From Avibacterium sp. 21-586 (lineage in GTDB: Bacteria; Pseudomonadota; Gammaproteobacteria; Enterobacterales; Pasteurellaceae): a stretch of DNA of 64,000 nucleotides. The notes below the pieces were generated by a model. It had not been told where the DNA came from. It searched no databases and was given only the letters and a program-made list of their open reading frames with translations. Position 1 is the stretch's first letter, and each line of letters begins with the position of its first letter. A program made the position numbers and the translations under genes. The stretch spans positions 1,234,501-1,298,500 of the forward strand of contig NZ_JAKKOD010000001.1 in assembly GCF_026226775.1 (NCBI RefSeq), given 5' to 3'. Shown here piece by piece: positions 13,058 to 22,590 of this stretch.

Positions 13058-13202
13058 AAAAAAAAATCTCAATAATCACTCAAAACATTACATTGTACAA
13101 AATTCGTATGTAAAAGGCGATAAGAGCGAGGGAAATTTCGCGGAAAAAGTACCGCACTTATGAGAGAATGGGAGAATTGTGTTATAGGCATTTTACTTTT
13201 CA

Positions 13203-13232
13203 TTGTATTCCGCCCTGATCTTTCTCTATAAT
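13203..13232 (+). promoter_or_regulatory. Sigma-70 promoter for the lipoprotein-rep unit
   Basis: TTGTAT (13203-13208) and a perfect TATAAT (13227-13232) are 18 bp apart. Initiation is expected near 13239, which would leave only about 20 nt of leader before the lipoprotein ATG. Confidence 0.6.
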
Positions 13233-13259
13233 GCCCCAAACATTAAATTTGGGGTATTA
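13229..13259. repeat. Inverted repeat across the -10 box and start of the lipoprotein gene
   Basis: Twelve-nucleotide arms (13229-13240 and 13248-13259, one mismatched pair) surround a 7-nt spacer. The left arm overlaps the TATAAT box, and the right arm ends on the A of the start codon. Because transcription should begin at the end of the left arm, the repeat is better read as a DNA operator than as an RNA hairpin. Confidence 0.55.
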
Positions 13260-13480
13260 TGAAAAAAATATTAATGATATCCACCGCACTTTTATTACTC
13301 AGCGGTTGTGGAACAGTAGTTAAATTAATCGATCCATCAGAGCCTTATCAAAGCTATGCAGGCACGAAATACGATTGGGAAATGACCCGAAAGTGGGGGT
13401 TGCCAATTTTAGACTTGCCTTTATCTTTTTTATTAGATACCGCATTATTGCCCTATGCGTGGGCGGAAGAATCTAAATGA
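13259..13480 (+). CDS. YceK/YidQ-family lipoprotein
   Basis: A 73-residue small lipoprotein of unknown function. It has a signal peptide of about 16 residues with the lipobox LLSGC, so Cys17 would be lipidated. The mature part ([10 protein letters not shown] then YAGTKYDW and [18 protein letters not shown]) fits the YceK/YidQ (DUF1375) family; this is recognised from memory. An uptake signal is embedded in the signal-peptide codons. Its stop overlaps the rep start by 4 nt (ATGA), so expression is coupled to rep. Confidence 0.8.
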   Translation: MKKILMISTALLLLSGCGTVVKLIDPSEPYQSYAGTKYDWEMTRKWGLPILDLPLSFLLDTALLPYAWAEESK

Positions 13481-15492
13481 AATTAAATGCACAGCAACAA
13501 CAAGCCGTTCATTATGTGTCTGGACCTTGCTTAGTTTTAGCGGGTGCAGGCTCGGGTAAAACACGGGTAATCATTAATAAAATTGCCCATTTGATCGCAA
13601 ATTGTGGCTATTCCGCTAAGCATATTGCAGCGGTTACCTTTACCAATAAAGCTGCACGCGAAATGAAAGAGCGGGTGGCACATTCCATCGGTAAAGATCA
13701 AAGTCGTGGCTTGACGATCTCCACTTTCCATACACTTGGGTTCGACATTGTAAAGCGAGAACATAAGCATTTAGGACTAAAATCGGCCATTACATTGTTT
13801 GATGATTCTGATCAAATGGCGTTGTTGAGAGAACTGACTGAAGATCTGTTACAAGAAGATAAAGATCTGTTGAAAGCCTTGATTACACGGATTTCGCGTT
13901 GGAAAAATGATCTCATTTTGCCTGTGCAAGCTCTTGCCACAGCACGCGATCCGCAAGAACATACGTTTGCAGAATGCTATCAACGTTATGCCACGCAGTT
14001 GCGCGCTTATAATGCGCTAGATTTTGATGATTTAATTATGCAGCCTACGTTGCTATTACGTGCAAATGCAGAAGTGCGGTCAAAATGGCAGGCAAAAATT
14101 CGCTATTTGCTGGTGGACGAATATCAAGATACTAACACGAGTCAATATGAATTAATCAAATTGTTAGTGGGCGAAGCCGCACGATTTACCGTAGTAGGGG
14201 ATGATGATCAGTCTATCTATTCTTGGCGTGGGGCAAAACCGCAAAATATGGCACGCCTGAAAAATGATTTTCCGCAGTTAGAAGTGATTAAACTTGAGCA
14301 GAATTACCGATCCACTGGACGAATTTTACATTGTGCCAATATTTTGATTGCTAATAACGATCACGTTTTTGACAAAAAATTGTTTTCTACCTTAGGTGAA
14401 GGGGAAAAATTGCAGGTGATTGAAGCAAAAAATGAAGAACACGAAGCCGAGCGCGTAGTGGGTGAACTCATCGCCCATCGCTTTATGCGTAAAACCAAAT
14501 ACCGTGATTACGCCATTTTATATCGTGGTAACCACCAATCGCGCTTGTTTGAAAAAGTGCTAATGCAAAACCGTATTCCTTATAAAATTTCAGGCGGCAC
14601 GTCTTTTTTCTCAAGGACAGAAATTAAAGATATGATGGCGTATTTGCGCGTGCTGGTGAACCAAGATGATGATGCCGCACTCCTACGCATTATCAATACG
14701 CCAAAGCGAGAAATCGGCACGGCAACCCTTGAAAAGCTGGGAGCATTATCATCAGAGAAACATATCAGTTTATTTGAAGCCATTTTTGATTTTGAGTTAA
14801 TTCAACGTGTGACACCAAAAGCCTATAATGCCTTACAGCATTTTGCTCGCTGGATTGTGGAACTCAATGATGAAATTTTGCGCGCTGAGCCAGAAGACGC
14901 CATTCGTCGAATGTTGAGCCAATTGCATTATGAAGAGTATCTTTACGAAACCGCTACTTCACCAAGAATGGCAGAAGTGCAAAGTAAAAATGTGGCACTC
15001 CTATTCCAATGGGTGGCGGAAATGCTCAAAGGCGATGAGTTTAATGAGCCAATGACGCTCAACCAAGTGGTCGCTCGTTTAACCTTGCGCGATATGTTAG
15101 AACGTGGTGAAGAAGATAATGAGAGCGATCAGGTGCAGCTGATGACGCTACACGCCTCAAAAGGGCTGGAATTTCCCCACGTTTTTTTAGTGGGAATGGA
15201 AGAGAATATCCTGCCACATCAAACCAGCATTGATGAAGACAATGTGGAAGAGGAACGCCGTTTAGCCTATGTAGGTATTACGCGTGCGCAACAAACGCTG
15301 ACCTTTTCCTTATGCAAAGAGCGGCGACAATTTGGTGAAATTTTTAAACCAACACCAAGTCGCTTTTTAGATGAGCTGCCCGCAGATGATGTACAATGGG
15401 AAAGAGATAAACCAGCATTAAGTCAAGCAGAAAAAAATGCTAGAACTGAACAGCACGTTAATAATGTGCTAGCAATTTTAGATAGCAAATAA
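13477..15492 (+). CDS. rep: ATP-dependent DNA helicase Rep
   Basis: Rep is a 3'-5' superfamily-1 helicase that helps replication forks pass protein blocks. The 671-residue protein has Walker A GAGSGKT (residues 23-29), DEYQDTN (motif II, about 218-224), the [12 protein letters not shown] motif III (about 246-257), QNYRST (motif IV), and the [12 protein letters not shown] motif V. Length and motif order are typical for Rep; UvrD would be longer and has a different C-terminus. It starts inside the end of the lipoprotein gene. Confidence 0.96.
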   Translation: MKLNAQQQQAVHYVSGPCLVLAGAGSGKTRVIINKIAHLIANCGYSAKHIAAVTFTNKAAREMKERVAHSIGKDQSRGLTISTFHTLGFDIVKREHKHLGLKSAITLFDDSDQMALLRELTEDLLQEDKDLLKALITRISRWKNDLILPVQALATARDPQEHTFAECYQRYATQLRAYNALDFDDLIMQPTLLLRANAEVRSKWQAKIRYLLVDEYQDTNTSQYELIKLLVGEAARFTVVGDDDQSIYSWRGAKPQNMARLKNDFPQLEVIKLEQNYRSTGRILHCANILIANNDHVFDKKLFSTLGEGEKLQVIEAKNEEHEAERVVGELIAHRFMRKTKYRDYAILYRGNHQSRLFEKVLMQNRIPYKISGGTSFFSRTEIKDMMAYLRVLVNQDDDAALLRIINTPKREIGTATLEKLGALSSEKHISLFEAIFDFELIQRVTPKAYNALQHFARWIVELNDEILRAEPEDAIRRMLSQLHYEEYLYETATSPRMAEVQSKNVALLFQWVAEMLKGDEFNEPMTLNQVVARLTLRDMLERGEEDNESDQVQLMTLHASKGLEFPHVFLVGMEENILPHQTSIDEDNVEEERRLAYVGITRAQQTLTFSLCKERRQFGEIFKPTPSRFLDELPADDVQWERDKPALSQAEKNARTEQHVNNVLAILDSK

Positions 15493-15551
15493 TAGATTTT
15501 ATCTTAGCTGTTGATAAATCAGGCAAACGAAACATTATTGATAAAAATCGT

Positions 15552-15580
15552 TTGACTTATGCCAGTTCAATCCGTATTAT
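15552..15580 (+). promoter_or_regulatory. Sigma-70 promoter of the tRNA-Ser/Arg cluster
   Basis: TTGACT (15552-15557) and TATTAT (15575-15580) are 17 bp apart. The box ends 20 bp ahead of tRNA-Ser. Confidence 0.8.
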
Positions 15581-15600
15581 ACGGCGCACAAACCGATTGC

Positions 15601-15690
15601 GGTGAGATGGCCGAGAGGCTGAAGGCGCACCCCTGCTAAGGGTGTATAGGGGAAACTCTATCGAGGGTTCGAATCCCTCTCTCACCGCCA
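15601..15690 (+). tRNA. tRNA-Ser (GCT)
   Basis: A 90-nt class II tRNA with a 7-bp acceptor stem (GGTGAGA with TCTCACC), anticodon GCT at 15635-15637 and a long variable arm. The T-loop GGTTCGAATCC and a genome-encoded CCA end are also present. It reads the AGC/AGU serine codons. Confidence 0.97.
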
Positions 15691-15700
15691 TTTACTCAGG

Positions 15701-15777
15701 GCATCCGTAGCTCAGCTGGATAGAGTACTCGGCTACGAACCGAGCGGTCAGAGGTTCGAATCCTCTCGGATGCGCCA
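15701..15777 (+). tRNA. tRNA-Arg (ACG), copy 1
   Basis: A 77-nt cloverleaf with acceptor GCATCCG/CGGATGC, anticodon ACG at 15735-15737, and encoded CCA. The wobble A is expected to be deaminated to inosine so that CGU, CGC and CGA codons are read. It lies 10 bp after tRNA-Ser. Confidence 0.97.
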
Positions 15778-15838
15778 TTTTATTGCACTCTACAGTAAAA
15801 TTAAAATGATTAAATGATTGGTTAGCGAATTCAAATAC

Positions 15839-15915
15839 GCACCCGTAGCTCAGCTGGATAGAGTACTCGGCTACGAACCGAGCGGTCAAAGGTTCGAATC
15901 CTTTCGGGTGCGCCA
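15839..15915 (+). tRNA. tRNA-Arg (ACG), copy 2
   Basis: A 77-nt tRNA with acceptor GCACCCG/CGGGTGC and anticodon ACG at 15873-15875. It differs from copy 1 only at a few paired positions in the acceptor and T stems, and the changes keep the pairing. It is the last gene before the putative integrase scar. Confidence 0.97.
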
Positions 15916-16055
15916 TCTTATTAATTTTCTCTCAATCCAAAAATCTATTTTTTCTTGATGTAATATGATATTTGCTTGAAAAATAACGTATTTTTCTGGT
16001 TTTTCTTGATTTTTCACGCTCTATTTTTGGGTTGATTGTGAGCACATTTTATCTG

Positions 16056-16156
16056 TTGTACCATTTATTTGCTATTTGCACCCAAAATGTACCAATTATT
16101 GCACCAGACTAGATATTTAAGATTTTATGGCAACATTTATAAAAAGAAATATATAG
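16056..16156 (+). pseudogene. Possible remnant of a tRNA-targeted integrase locus
   Basis: The 423 bp between tRNA-Arg and glyS hold no complete gene. Within it, four TGYACC motifs (16057, 16077, 16088 and 16100) are followed by ATG 16127 reading MATFIKRNI and then a stop at 16154-16156. MATFIKR is a common first segment of tyrosine integrases, and short repeated motifs beside a tRNA gene are typical of integrase arm sites. The rest of any integrase is absent. Interpretation rests on a very short peptide, so it is tentative. Confidence 0.35.
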
Positions 16157-16294
16157 TTAGTGAGGACAAATCAAAAAAGTGAGATGAGTTTATCTATTCA
16201 TATTTAAAATAATGTCGAGGCCAAACTGTTCTTGTTTCCATTCATTCCTATTTGACAATAAAAAAATAATAGATGATTTAGTCTATATAAAGGA

Positions 16295-16322
16295 AGCCCC
16301 ACGCTTTGTAGAATGGGGCTTA
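16295..16322 (-). terminator. Terminator-like hairpin after glyS
   Basis: AAGCCCCA (16295-16302) pairs with TGGGGCTT (16315-16322) around a 12-nt loop. It lies just beyond the glyS stop on the minus strand. The following T run is interrupted. Confidence 0.65.
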
Positions 16323-16338
16323 ATTTAAGAGATAAAAA

Positions 16339-18405
16339 TTATTGCAACAATGAAATATCCGCTACTTGTAAGAACAATCCTTGTAAAGTACGTAGAATAG
16401 CTAAGCGATTTTGACGCAATTGTGGATCTTCTGCATTCACCATCACTTTTTCAAAGAAGTTATCCACGGGCTGGCGTAAATTAGCCAGTTTATCCAATAC
16501 CGCAACATAATCACCATTTGCAATAAGCGGTTGTACTTCACTTTGTAGCGTGAGTACACTTTCGGCGAGTACCTTTTCTTCAGGCTCAACGCAACGTTCT
16601 AAATGGATTTCGCCGATTTCACCATCTGTTTTAGCTAGAATATTTGTTACACGTTTATTGGCAGCGGCCAAGGCTTCAGCAGCATCTAAGGTGCGGAAGT
16701 GTGAAACGGCACGCACACGGGCATCAAAATCCGCAGGTTTCGTTGGTCGGCGTGCCAATACCGCTTGGATCACATCAACGCCAAAGCCCTCATCTTGATA
16801 CCACGCACGGAATCGTCCGAGCATAAAGTCTAGCACATCATTTACCACATTTTGATTACTGAGTTTATCGCCATAAAGCGCGGTCGCTTTTTCCACTAAT
16901 TGTTGTAAATCAAGTGGTAATTTTTTCTCAACAATAATTCGCAACACACCTAGTGCGGCACGGCGAAGTGCAAACGGATCTTTATCGCCTTTTGGATGTT
17001 GTCCAATGCCGAAAATCCCAGCAAGTGTATCTAATTTATCCGCTAGCGCCACGCAGCACGCCACTAAGCTATTTGGTAAGGCATCGCCAGCAAAACGTGG
17101 CATATATTGTTCATTTAATGCGATAGCAACTTCTTCATCTTCGCCATCGTGACGAGCGTAGTGCATCCCCATTACACCTTGTGTATCGGTAAATTCAAAC
17201 ACCATATTGGTCATTAAATCACATTTAGAAAGTAAACCCGCACGCTTCGCTTTGGTTTCGTCTGCCCCAATTAGCCCAGCAATAATGCCACTTAATTGTT
17301 CAATACGAGCAGTTTTGTCGCGCAATGTGCCAAGCTGTTGTTGGAATAACACCGTTTCTAAACGTGGCAAATTGTCTTCCAAACGCTGTTTTAAGTCGGT
17401 TTTGAAGAAAAATTCTGCATCGGTTAAACGTGGGCGCACCACTTTTTCGTTCCCTTCAATGATCGCACTTGGATCGTCTGGGTTGATATTGGATACAAAG
17501 ATAAAGTGCGGTAATAATTTGCCATTTTTATCGTAAATAGGGAAATATTTTTGGTCGCCTTTCATTGTATACACTAATGCTTCAGCTGGTACAGCAAGGA
17601 AGCGTTCTTCAAATTTGGCGGTCAGTACATTTGGATATTCCACCAAGGCTGTGACTTCATCGAGTAAATCCTCTTCAATATCTGCCACGCCACCGAGAGC
17701 GGTCGCTTTTGCTTGGGATTTTGCAAGAATTTCTGCACGGCGTTCGTTGAAATCAGCAATCACCATACCTTTTTCTTTGAGTAACGCAGGATATTGATCG
17801 GCGTGTGCAATTTGGAATTCTCGCTCGCCTAAAAAACGGTGTCCACGAATGGTGTTACCACTTGCCACACCAAGAATTTCACCGGTAATTAATTCATCAC
17901 CTAATAAAAGGGTAACGGTATGTACTGGGCGTACAAACTGTTCGTTTTTATCCCCCCAACGCATTGTTTTTGGGATAGGCAATTTGGCCAATGCATTGCT
18001 GATAATGCCCACCAGCAAGTTTTTGGTTGGTTGTCCTTCAACCACCGCACGGTGAACCAGCCACTCGCCTTTATCTGTCGCTAAGCGTTGCGCTTGATCA
18101 ACCGTGATGCCACAACCTCTCGCCCAGCCTTCAGCTGCCTTAGTTGGCTTGCCTTCTGCATCAAATGCTGCGGATACTGCAGGACCACGTTTTTCCACCT
18201 CTTTACTCGGCTGAGCAGTGGCTAACGCCAACACTTTCACCGCCAAACGGCGAGGAGCTGCAAACCATTCTACCTTATCAAATGTTAACCCAGCTTGATT
18301 AAGCTCTTGTTCCACATTCTCTTTAAACGCCACCGCTAATTTTTTCAGAGCTTTCGGTGGTAGCTCTTCTGTGCCGATCTCGGCGAGGAAATTTTGTGTT
18401 GTCAT
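16339..18405 (-). CDS. glyS: Glycine-tRNA ligase beta subunit
   Basis: The beta subunit of the tetrameric (alpha2beta2) glycyl-tRNA synthetase, responsible for tRNA binding. The 688-residue protein starts [20 protein letters not shown], the usual N-terminus, and carries an HD-like core ([12 protein letters not shown], about residues 418-429) and a C-terminal anticodon-binding domain. It lies 11 bp after an acetyltransferase gene and downstream of glyQ on the same strand. Three small genes separate the two subunit genes. Confidence 0.98.
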   Translation of the reverse strand: MTTQNFLAEIGTEELPPKALKKLAVAFKENVEQELNQAGLTFDKVEWFAAPRRLAVKVLALATAQPSKEVEKRGPAVSAAFDAEGKPTKAAEGWARGCGITVDQAQRLATDKGEWLVHRAVVEGQPTKNLLVGIISNALAKLPIPKTMRWGDKNEQFVRPVHTVTLLLGDELITGEILGVASGNTIRGHRFLGEREFQIAHADQYPALLKEKGMVIADFNERRAEILAKSQAKATALGGVADIEEDLLDEVTALVEYPNVLTAKFEERFLAVPAEALVYTMKGDQKYFPIYDKNGKLLPHFIFVSNINPDDPSAIIEGNEKVVRPRLTDAEFFFKTDLKQRLEDNLPRLETVLFQQQLGTLRDKTARIEQLSGIIAGLIGADETKAKRAGLLSKCDLMTNMVFEFTDTQGVMGMHYARHDGEDEEVAIALNEQYMPRFAGDALPNSLVACCVALADKLDTLAGIFGIGQHPKGDKDPFALRRAALGVLRIIVEKKLPLDLQQLVEKATALYGDKLSNQNVVNDVLDFMLGRFRAWYQDEGFGVDVIQAVLARRPTKPADFDARVRAVSHFRTLDAAEALAAANKRVTNILAKTDGEIGEIHLERCVEPEEKVLAESVLTLQSEVQPLIANGDYVAVLDKLANLRQPVDNFFEKVMVNAEDPQLRQNRLAILRTLQGLFLQVADISLLQ

Positions 18406-18416
18406 TTTTTTCTCTT

Positions 18417-18854
18417 TTACTTAATATCTTTTCTATATTGAACCATTGAAGTTTGTTTGGCTAATTTATCATACAACTTTTGCGCCGTATGGTTATCACG
18501 ATCTGTCATCCAATAGACTCGGTTAAATTGCTGTTTTTCTGCAAGTTGATAAATATACTCGATAAGCTGTTTGCCAATGCCTCGCCCACGGTATGATTCA
18601 GCAACAAACAGATCTTCTAAATAACAACAAGGCGTAGTATTCCAGGTATTGGGGTGAATAACAATGTGAGCAAAACCAACGAGTTTTTCACCATCAAATG
18701 CTCCCAATCCTTGAATTTGTGCTGCACTCGAGATATTATGCCAAGTATGTTGCGTAACCACGTCATCTAATGATGTTTGGTAAAAAGTTAAGTAGCCCTG
18801 CCAAAGTGGCTGCCATTGGGTAAAATCTTCTGCTTGTAATAAACGAATTTCCAT
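18417..18854 (-). CDS. GNAT-family N-acetyltransferase
   Basis: A 145-residue acetyltransferase predicted to move an acetyl group from acetyl-CoA to an amine. The acetyl-CoA binding motif [10 protein letters not shown] is near residues 90-99, and the C-terminal half has the [14 protein letters not shown] pattern of the fold. The substrate cannot be told from sequence. The ATG at 18852-18854 sits 7 nt after AGAGG; an in-frame TTG one codon upstream is less likely. It lies between the glutaredoxin-like gene and glyS in the glyQ-glyS run. Confidence 0.85.
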   Translation of the reverse strand: MEIRLLQAEDFTQWQPLWQGYLTFYQTSLDDVVTQHTWHNISSAAQIQGLGAFDGEKLVGFAHIVIHPNTWNTTPCCYLEDLFVAESYRGRGIGKQLIEYIYQLAEKQQFNRVYWMTDRDNHTAQKLYDKLAKQTSMVQYRKDIK

Positions 18855-18882
18855 CAATAAGCCTCTGCAATTTACTTTTCTA

Positions 18883-19152
18883 TTACCCTCTTGGCGAAAA
18901 ATAAAGTGTAAGCTGATCAGTATCTAAAATCACCTCATCACCAACAACTAAAGCTGGAACACCAGCATAACCATTCGCTTTCACAGCATCGAAAACTGAA
19001 TGCTGATCACGTAAACGTAAAAAACGTTTCAGATTTGCCATACTTTCCAAAATACTAACGCTTTCATATTCCACATTTAAGCGAGCTAACTCTGCCATAA
19101 AAGGCGCTGTATCGGGGCAAAGATGGGCAAAAAATAAAACCGGTTTTGTCAT
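18883..19152 (-). CDS. Glutaredoxin-like thioredoxin-fold protein
   Basis: An 89-residue protein (MTKPVLFFAHLCPDTAPF start) with a thioredoxin-like fold: a CPDT sequence at the active-site position (a single cysteine, no second Cys) and the cis-Pro region GVPALVVGDEV near residues 60-70. The single cysteine argues for a monothiol redox or binding role; its substrate is unknown. The ATG at 19150-19152 is 8 nt after AGGA, while the longer frame to 19203 would overlap the upstream GST gene. Its neighbours are a GST and an acetyltransferase. Confidence 0.75.
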   Translation of the reverse strand: MTKPVLFFAHLCPDTAPFMAELARLNVEYESVSILESMANLKRFLRLRDQHSVFDAVKANGYAGVPALVVGDEVILDTDQLTLYFSPRG

Positions 19153-19172
19153 TTTGATCATCCTAAAATTGT

Positions 19173-19790
19173 TTATACTGTTGGTGTTGTTGTTTGCAAA
19201 CAAGGGTATTTAGTATTCATTTTTGCAGCCCATTCCGTAAGATTTGGAAAATTTTTCTCTAAATCGTAACCTGTATTGTCGGGACGAAATTGCCACCAAT
19301 CAATTAAACATACCGCACTCAACGTACCAATATTTAATTCATCGCCAAATTTTGCCAGTTTCTCTTCTAGCTGCATAAAACTTCGAATATTTCTTTCCAT
19401 TAACTGGTGATGTCTTGCTTTCCACCACTCATTTTCAGGACGAAAACGTCGCTCTACAACAATCATCGGCGTAGTATTTTCTAAAATACCTTCAACTAAA
19501 GCATGTAGTCCCAATACTTGCCAACGTTTACCATTCATTGGGAACAAAGTAGGCTGTAAACCTATACTATCCAAATATTGACTAATTAACAGACTACCAA
19601 ATAACCATTCACCATTTTCTATTTGTAATGCAGGGATTCGCCCTAATGGATTATGCTGATTATGGGGTGAATTAGGATCAAATGAATCAGTTATGCGCAA
19701 CATCTCAACTTGATTTTCAAGTTGATGATATTTCAATGTTGCCACAACCTTACGAGCAAATGAACTTGTCGTGGAATACCAAAGTTTCAT
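19173..19790 (-). CDS. Glutathione S-transferase family protein
   Basis: A 205-residue GST-like protein with an N-terminal thioredoxin fold (MKLWYSTTSSFARKVVATL, with Ser/Thr at the usual catalytic position). The cis-Pro segment GRIPALQ is near residues 51-57, followed by the ENGEWLFGS glutathione-binding element, and an all-helical C-terminal half follows. The substrate is unknown. It is the first of three small genes between glyQ and glyS. Confidence 0.87.
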   Translation of the reverse strand: MKLWYSTTSSFARKVVATLKYHQLENQVEMLRITDSFDPNSPHNQHNPLGRIPALQIENGEWLFGSLLISQYLDSIGLQPTLFPMNGKRWQVLGLHALVEGILENTTPMIVVERRFRPENEWWKARHHQLMERNIRSFMQLEEKLAKFGDELNIGTLSAVCLIDWWQFRPDNTGYDLEKNFPNLTEWAAKMNTKYPCLQTTTPTV

Positions 19791-19823
19791 TTTTTATTCC
19801 CCTTTAATCAGATAATCAAAAAA

Positions 19824-20732
19824 TTATTTCTTACACCCTGGAAACCCTAACGCTTCACGGCTGGCGTAATAAGCCTCAGCTACACCTTTAGTTAGGGTGC
19901 GAATGCGTAAAATATAACGTTGACGCTCGGTAACGGATATCGCTTTGCGTGCATCAAGCAGGTTGAAACTGTGTGCTGCTTTTAAAATACGTTCATAAGC
20001 AGGCAGCGGTAATGGTTTTTCTAATGCAAGCAAACTTTGAGCTTCTTTTTCATATTGTTCAAAACAGTAGAAAAGAAAATCAGTATTAGCGTATTCAAAG
20101 TTATAAGTAGATTGTTCCACTTCGTTTTGGTGGAATACATCGCCGTAGGTGGTTTTACCTAATGGGCCGTCTGACCAAACAAGATCGTAAACGCTATCTA
20201 CACCTTGAATATACATTGCCAAACGCTCTAAACCGTAGGTGATTTCGCCCGTTACGGGTTTACATTCTAAGCCGCCCACCTGTTGGAAATAGGTAAATTG
20301 AGTCACTTCCATTCCGTTTAACCATACTTCCCAGCCTAAACCCCACGCACCGAGTGTTGGGTTTTCCCAGTTGTCTTCTACAAAACGAATATCATTTTGC
20401 GTTGGATCGAAGCCAAGCATTTTTAAGCTATCAAGATATAACTCTTGAATATTGTCTGGCGAAGGCTTGATTACTACTTGGAATTGGTAGTAATGTTGTA
20501 AGCGATTAGGGTTTTCGCCATAACGACCATCAGTTGGACGGCGAGAGGGTTGCACATAAGCAAATGCCATTGGTTCAGGCCCTAAGGCACGCAAAGCGGT
20601 CATTGGGTGCGAAGTTCCCGCCCCGACTTCCATATCAAAAGGTTGAACAATAGTACAACCTTGCTCTGCCCAGTAATCTTGGAGGGCTAAAATCATACCT
20701 TGAAAGGTTTTTACATTAAATTTTTTATCCAT
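19824..20732 (-). CDS. glyQ: Glycine-tRNA ligase alpha subunit
   Basis: The alpha (catalytic) subunit of bacterial glycyl-tRNA synthetase, charging tRNA-Gly with glycine. The 302-residue protein begins [17 protein letters not shown] and has class II synthetase motifs (for example [20 protein letters not shown], about residues 52-71) and the C-terminus ALGFPGCKK. The start at 20730-20732 matches the family, although its ribosome site is weak. An 18-codon upstream extension is unlikely. It leads a run of five minus-strand genes ending with glyS. Confidence 0.98.
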   Translation of the reverse strand: MDKKFNVKTFQGMILALQDYWAEQGCTIVQPFDMEVGAGTSHPMTALRALGPEPMAFAYVQPSRRPTDGRYGENPNRLQHYYQFQVVIKPSPDNIQELYLDSLKMLGFDPTQNDIRFVEDNWENPTLGAWGLGWEVWLNGMEVTQFTYFQQVGGLECKPVTGEITYGLERLAMYIQGVDSVYDLVWSDGPLGKTTYGDVFHQNEVEQSTYNFEYANTDFLFYCFEQYEKEAQSLLALEKPLPLPAYERILKAAHSFNLLDARKAISVTERQRYILRIRTLTKGVAEAYYASREALGFPGCKK

Positions 20733-20775
20733 AAGTGTTCTATTTTCACAAGTTAAAGAAATATAGCTATTATAC

Positions 20776-20796
20776 GGGATAAGCAATCATTATCCC
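20776..20796. repeat. Inverted repeat upstream of glyQ
   Basis: Perfect 7-bp arms GGGATAA/TTATCCC with a 7-nt spacer lie beside a TATAAT-like -10 box for glyQ on the minus strand. It could be an operator or the end of the upstream transcript; no T run follows. Confidence 0.45.
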
Positions 20797-20835
20797 AGTT
20801 TTCCGTAAAATTTGCCTGAAAATTGCTGAATATAT

Positions 20836-21216
20836 CTAAATACATTCGTTCAATATTTGTGGTTGCGAAAGAGAAAGCGCGTAAATATTAGCGATAAAAT
20901 GCGTTTGTTCACTTTCTGGAATTTCGATAGGAATTAACGCAAGCAATTCTAAGTAGCGTTGAAAAACACGAGGGAAAAGCGTATCACTTTGCATTTCTGA
21001 AAATATATCTTGATCCAAGGGATGAACGGCATACCCTCGCTTAATTCGTCCTAATGCCATTGCAAAATGGTTGAGCAGCATAAAGGCTTGACGGCTTTCT
21101 ACATCAGCGTGCCATTGTTCAAGCAGATATTCTCGAAGATGAAATACCCATTCTATGATTTCTTCATCGATCAACTTTCGTTGTAATAAAAAAGTTAATT
21201 GTTGTTGTAGTTTCAT
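20836..21216 (-). CDS. Stand-alone PRD (PTS regulation domain) protein
   Basis: A 126-residue helical protein resembling a single PTS regulation domain. The diagnostic segment is LLNHFAMALGRIKRG (about residues 47-61), with a histidine at the position that in PRD proteins is phosphorylated by the sugar phosphotransferase system. No DNA-binding or EII domain is attached, so it may act as a phosphorylation-responsive partner protein; that is inference. The ATG at 21214-21216 follows AGAGG; a GTG two codons upstream would overlap it. It lies upstream of glyQ on the same strand, with about 100 bp between. Confidence 0.68.
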   Translation of the reverse strand: MKLQQQLTFLLQRKLIDEEIIEWVFHLREYLLEQWHADVESRQAFMLLNHFAMALGRIKRGYAVHPLDQDIFSEMQSDTLFPRVFQRYLELLALIPIEIPESEQTHFIANIYALSLSQPQILNECI

Positions 21217-21378
21217 TGACACCTCTGAATGATTTTCAGGTTAGGAAAGTGCGGTGTTTTTTAGCGATAAATTTTTGCTTAATTCTAACTTTACCGAAAT
21301 CTCACCAAATAAAACAGTGCAGGGATCACAAATTTATAGCAAAATATGCAAAATTTTAAAGAAAGAAGGTAGTAATCT

Positions 21379-21981
21379 ATGAGAGATTTAGCGTTTTTGG
21401 CTGATTATGATGGCTTAATTTTTGATATGGATGGTACAGTTATCGACACAATGCCAAGCCATAAAAAAGCGTGGGATAAAGTAGGTGAAACCTTGGGTTA
21501 TCCTTTAAATGGGGAAATGATTTATCAACTTGGTGGTGCGCCTGTGAAAGTGATAGCTGAACAAATGATGAAAAAAGCCGCAATGCCAATGGAATTGTTT
21601 GATGAAGTGATCCAACTAAAACGCCAATACGGCATTGAATTAATTATGCAGCATTCCACCTTGTTGCCAGCAGCGCAGGTGGTGATGCAATTTGCTGGGC
21701 AAAAACCTTTGGCGTTGGGAACAGGATCGCACCGCAATGTGACCAATTTATTGCTCGATAAATTTGATTTGCACGCCTATTTTGATGCTGTGGTTACTGC
21801 AGAAGATGTGGAAAAGCACAAGCCCGAACCCGATACGTTTTTACGTTGTGCTGAATTAATCAAAGTGAATCCGCAACGTTGTGTAGTATTTGAAGATGCG
21901 GATCTTGGTGTACAAGCAGGCCTTGCAGCAGGTATGGACGTGTTTGATGTGCGCATCAATCAACTGATTAAGGGCAATTAA
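21379..21981 (+). CDS. YqaB-like HAD sugar phosphatase
   Basis: A 200-residue HAD hydrolase predicted to dephosphorylate small phosphosugars (YqaB acts on fructose-1-phosphate and related compounds). Motif I FDMDGTVID has nucleophile Asp16 and acid Asp18. GTGSHRN (about 114-120) gives motif II, Lys in EKHKPEPD gives motif III, and VFEDADLGVQAG gives the metal-binding motif IV. The start codon follows GAAGG. The stop abuts the next ATG with no gap, indicating an operon with the acetyltransferase. Confidence 0.88.
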   Translation: MRDLAFLADYDGLIFDMDGTVIDTMPSHKKAWDKVGETLGYPLNGEMIYQLGGAPVKVIAEQMMKKAAMPMELFDEVIQLKRQYGIELIMQHSTLLPAAQVVMQFAGQKPLALGTGSHRNVTNLLLDKFDLHAYFDAVVTAEDVEKHKPEPDTFLRCAELIKVNPQRCVVFEDADLGVQAGLAAGMDVFDVRINQLIKGN

Positions 21982-22590
21982 ATGTTATCCGATAAGCAAA
22001 AAATGCTCACAGGGTTGGCGCATAAACCGAATGATCCAGAATTAATGCAACTTCGCATTGAAAATAAAAAGCGACTTTTTCAATACAATACGCAAATTTG
22101 CCCTTCTGAAACAGAAAAAAGAGCGGTGCTAATTCAGCAAATTTTAGGCAAATGCAAAAATGAACCCCATATTAACGCCCCGTTTTTTTGCGATTACGGC
22201 TGCTTTATTGAAGTGGGTGAAAACTTTTTTGCTAACTATAACTGCACAATGCTTGATAACGGTGGTATTACTATTGGTGATAATGTAATGTTAGCACCCA
22301 ATGTGAGCCTTTATACTGTAGGTCACCCCCTTGATGCTGAATTACGCCGTCAAGATTGGGAACAAGCGCTGCCGATCACCATTGGTAATAATGTATGGAT
22401 TGGTGGAAATGCCATTATCTTAGGCGGTGTAACCATCGGCGATAACGTAGTGATTGGTGCAGGTTCAGTGGTGAGCAAAGATATTCCCGCAAATAGCCTT
22501 GTGGTAGGCAATCCTGCCAAAGTGATTCGCCAAATTACCGAGCAAGATAAGCTCAATTACATTAACAAATATATGGCAGACTATGCTTGA
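21982..22590 (+). CDS. Maltose/galactoside-type sugar O-acetyltransferase
   Basis: A 202-residue trimeric hexapeptide-repeat acetyltransferase of the Maa/LacA type, predicted to acetylate a sugar hydroxyl with acetyl-CoA. The N-terminal helix (MLSDKQKMLTGLAHKPNDPEL) is typical of the family. A left-handed beta-helix of hexapeptide repeats follows from about residue 70, with catalytic His in the YTVGHPLDAE segment (about residue 115) and the C-terminal GNPAKVIR. It directly follows the HAD phosphatase gene and overlaps the next gene by 8 nt. Confidence 0.9.
   Translation: MLSDKQKMLTGLAHKPNDPELMQLRIENKKRLFQYNTQICPSETEKRAVLIQQILGKCKNEPHINAPFFCDYGCFIEVGENFFANYNCTMLDNGGITIGDNVMLAPNVSLYTVGHPLDAELRRQDWEQALPITIGNNVWIGGNAIILGGVTIGDNVVIGAGSVVSKDIPANSLVVGNPAKVIRQITEQDKLNYINKYMADYA

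Noticed and set aside
15692-15916. Minus-strand frame [14 protein letters not shown] repeated
   Set aside because: Comes from reading the two tRNA-Arg genes backwards.
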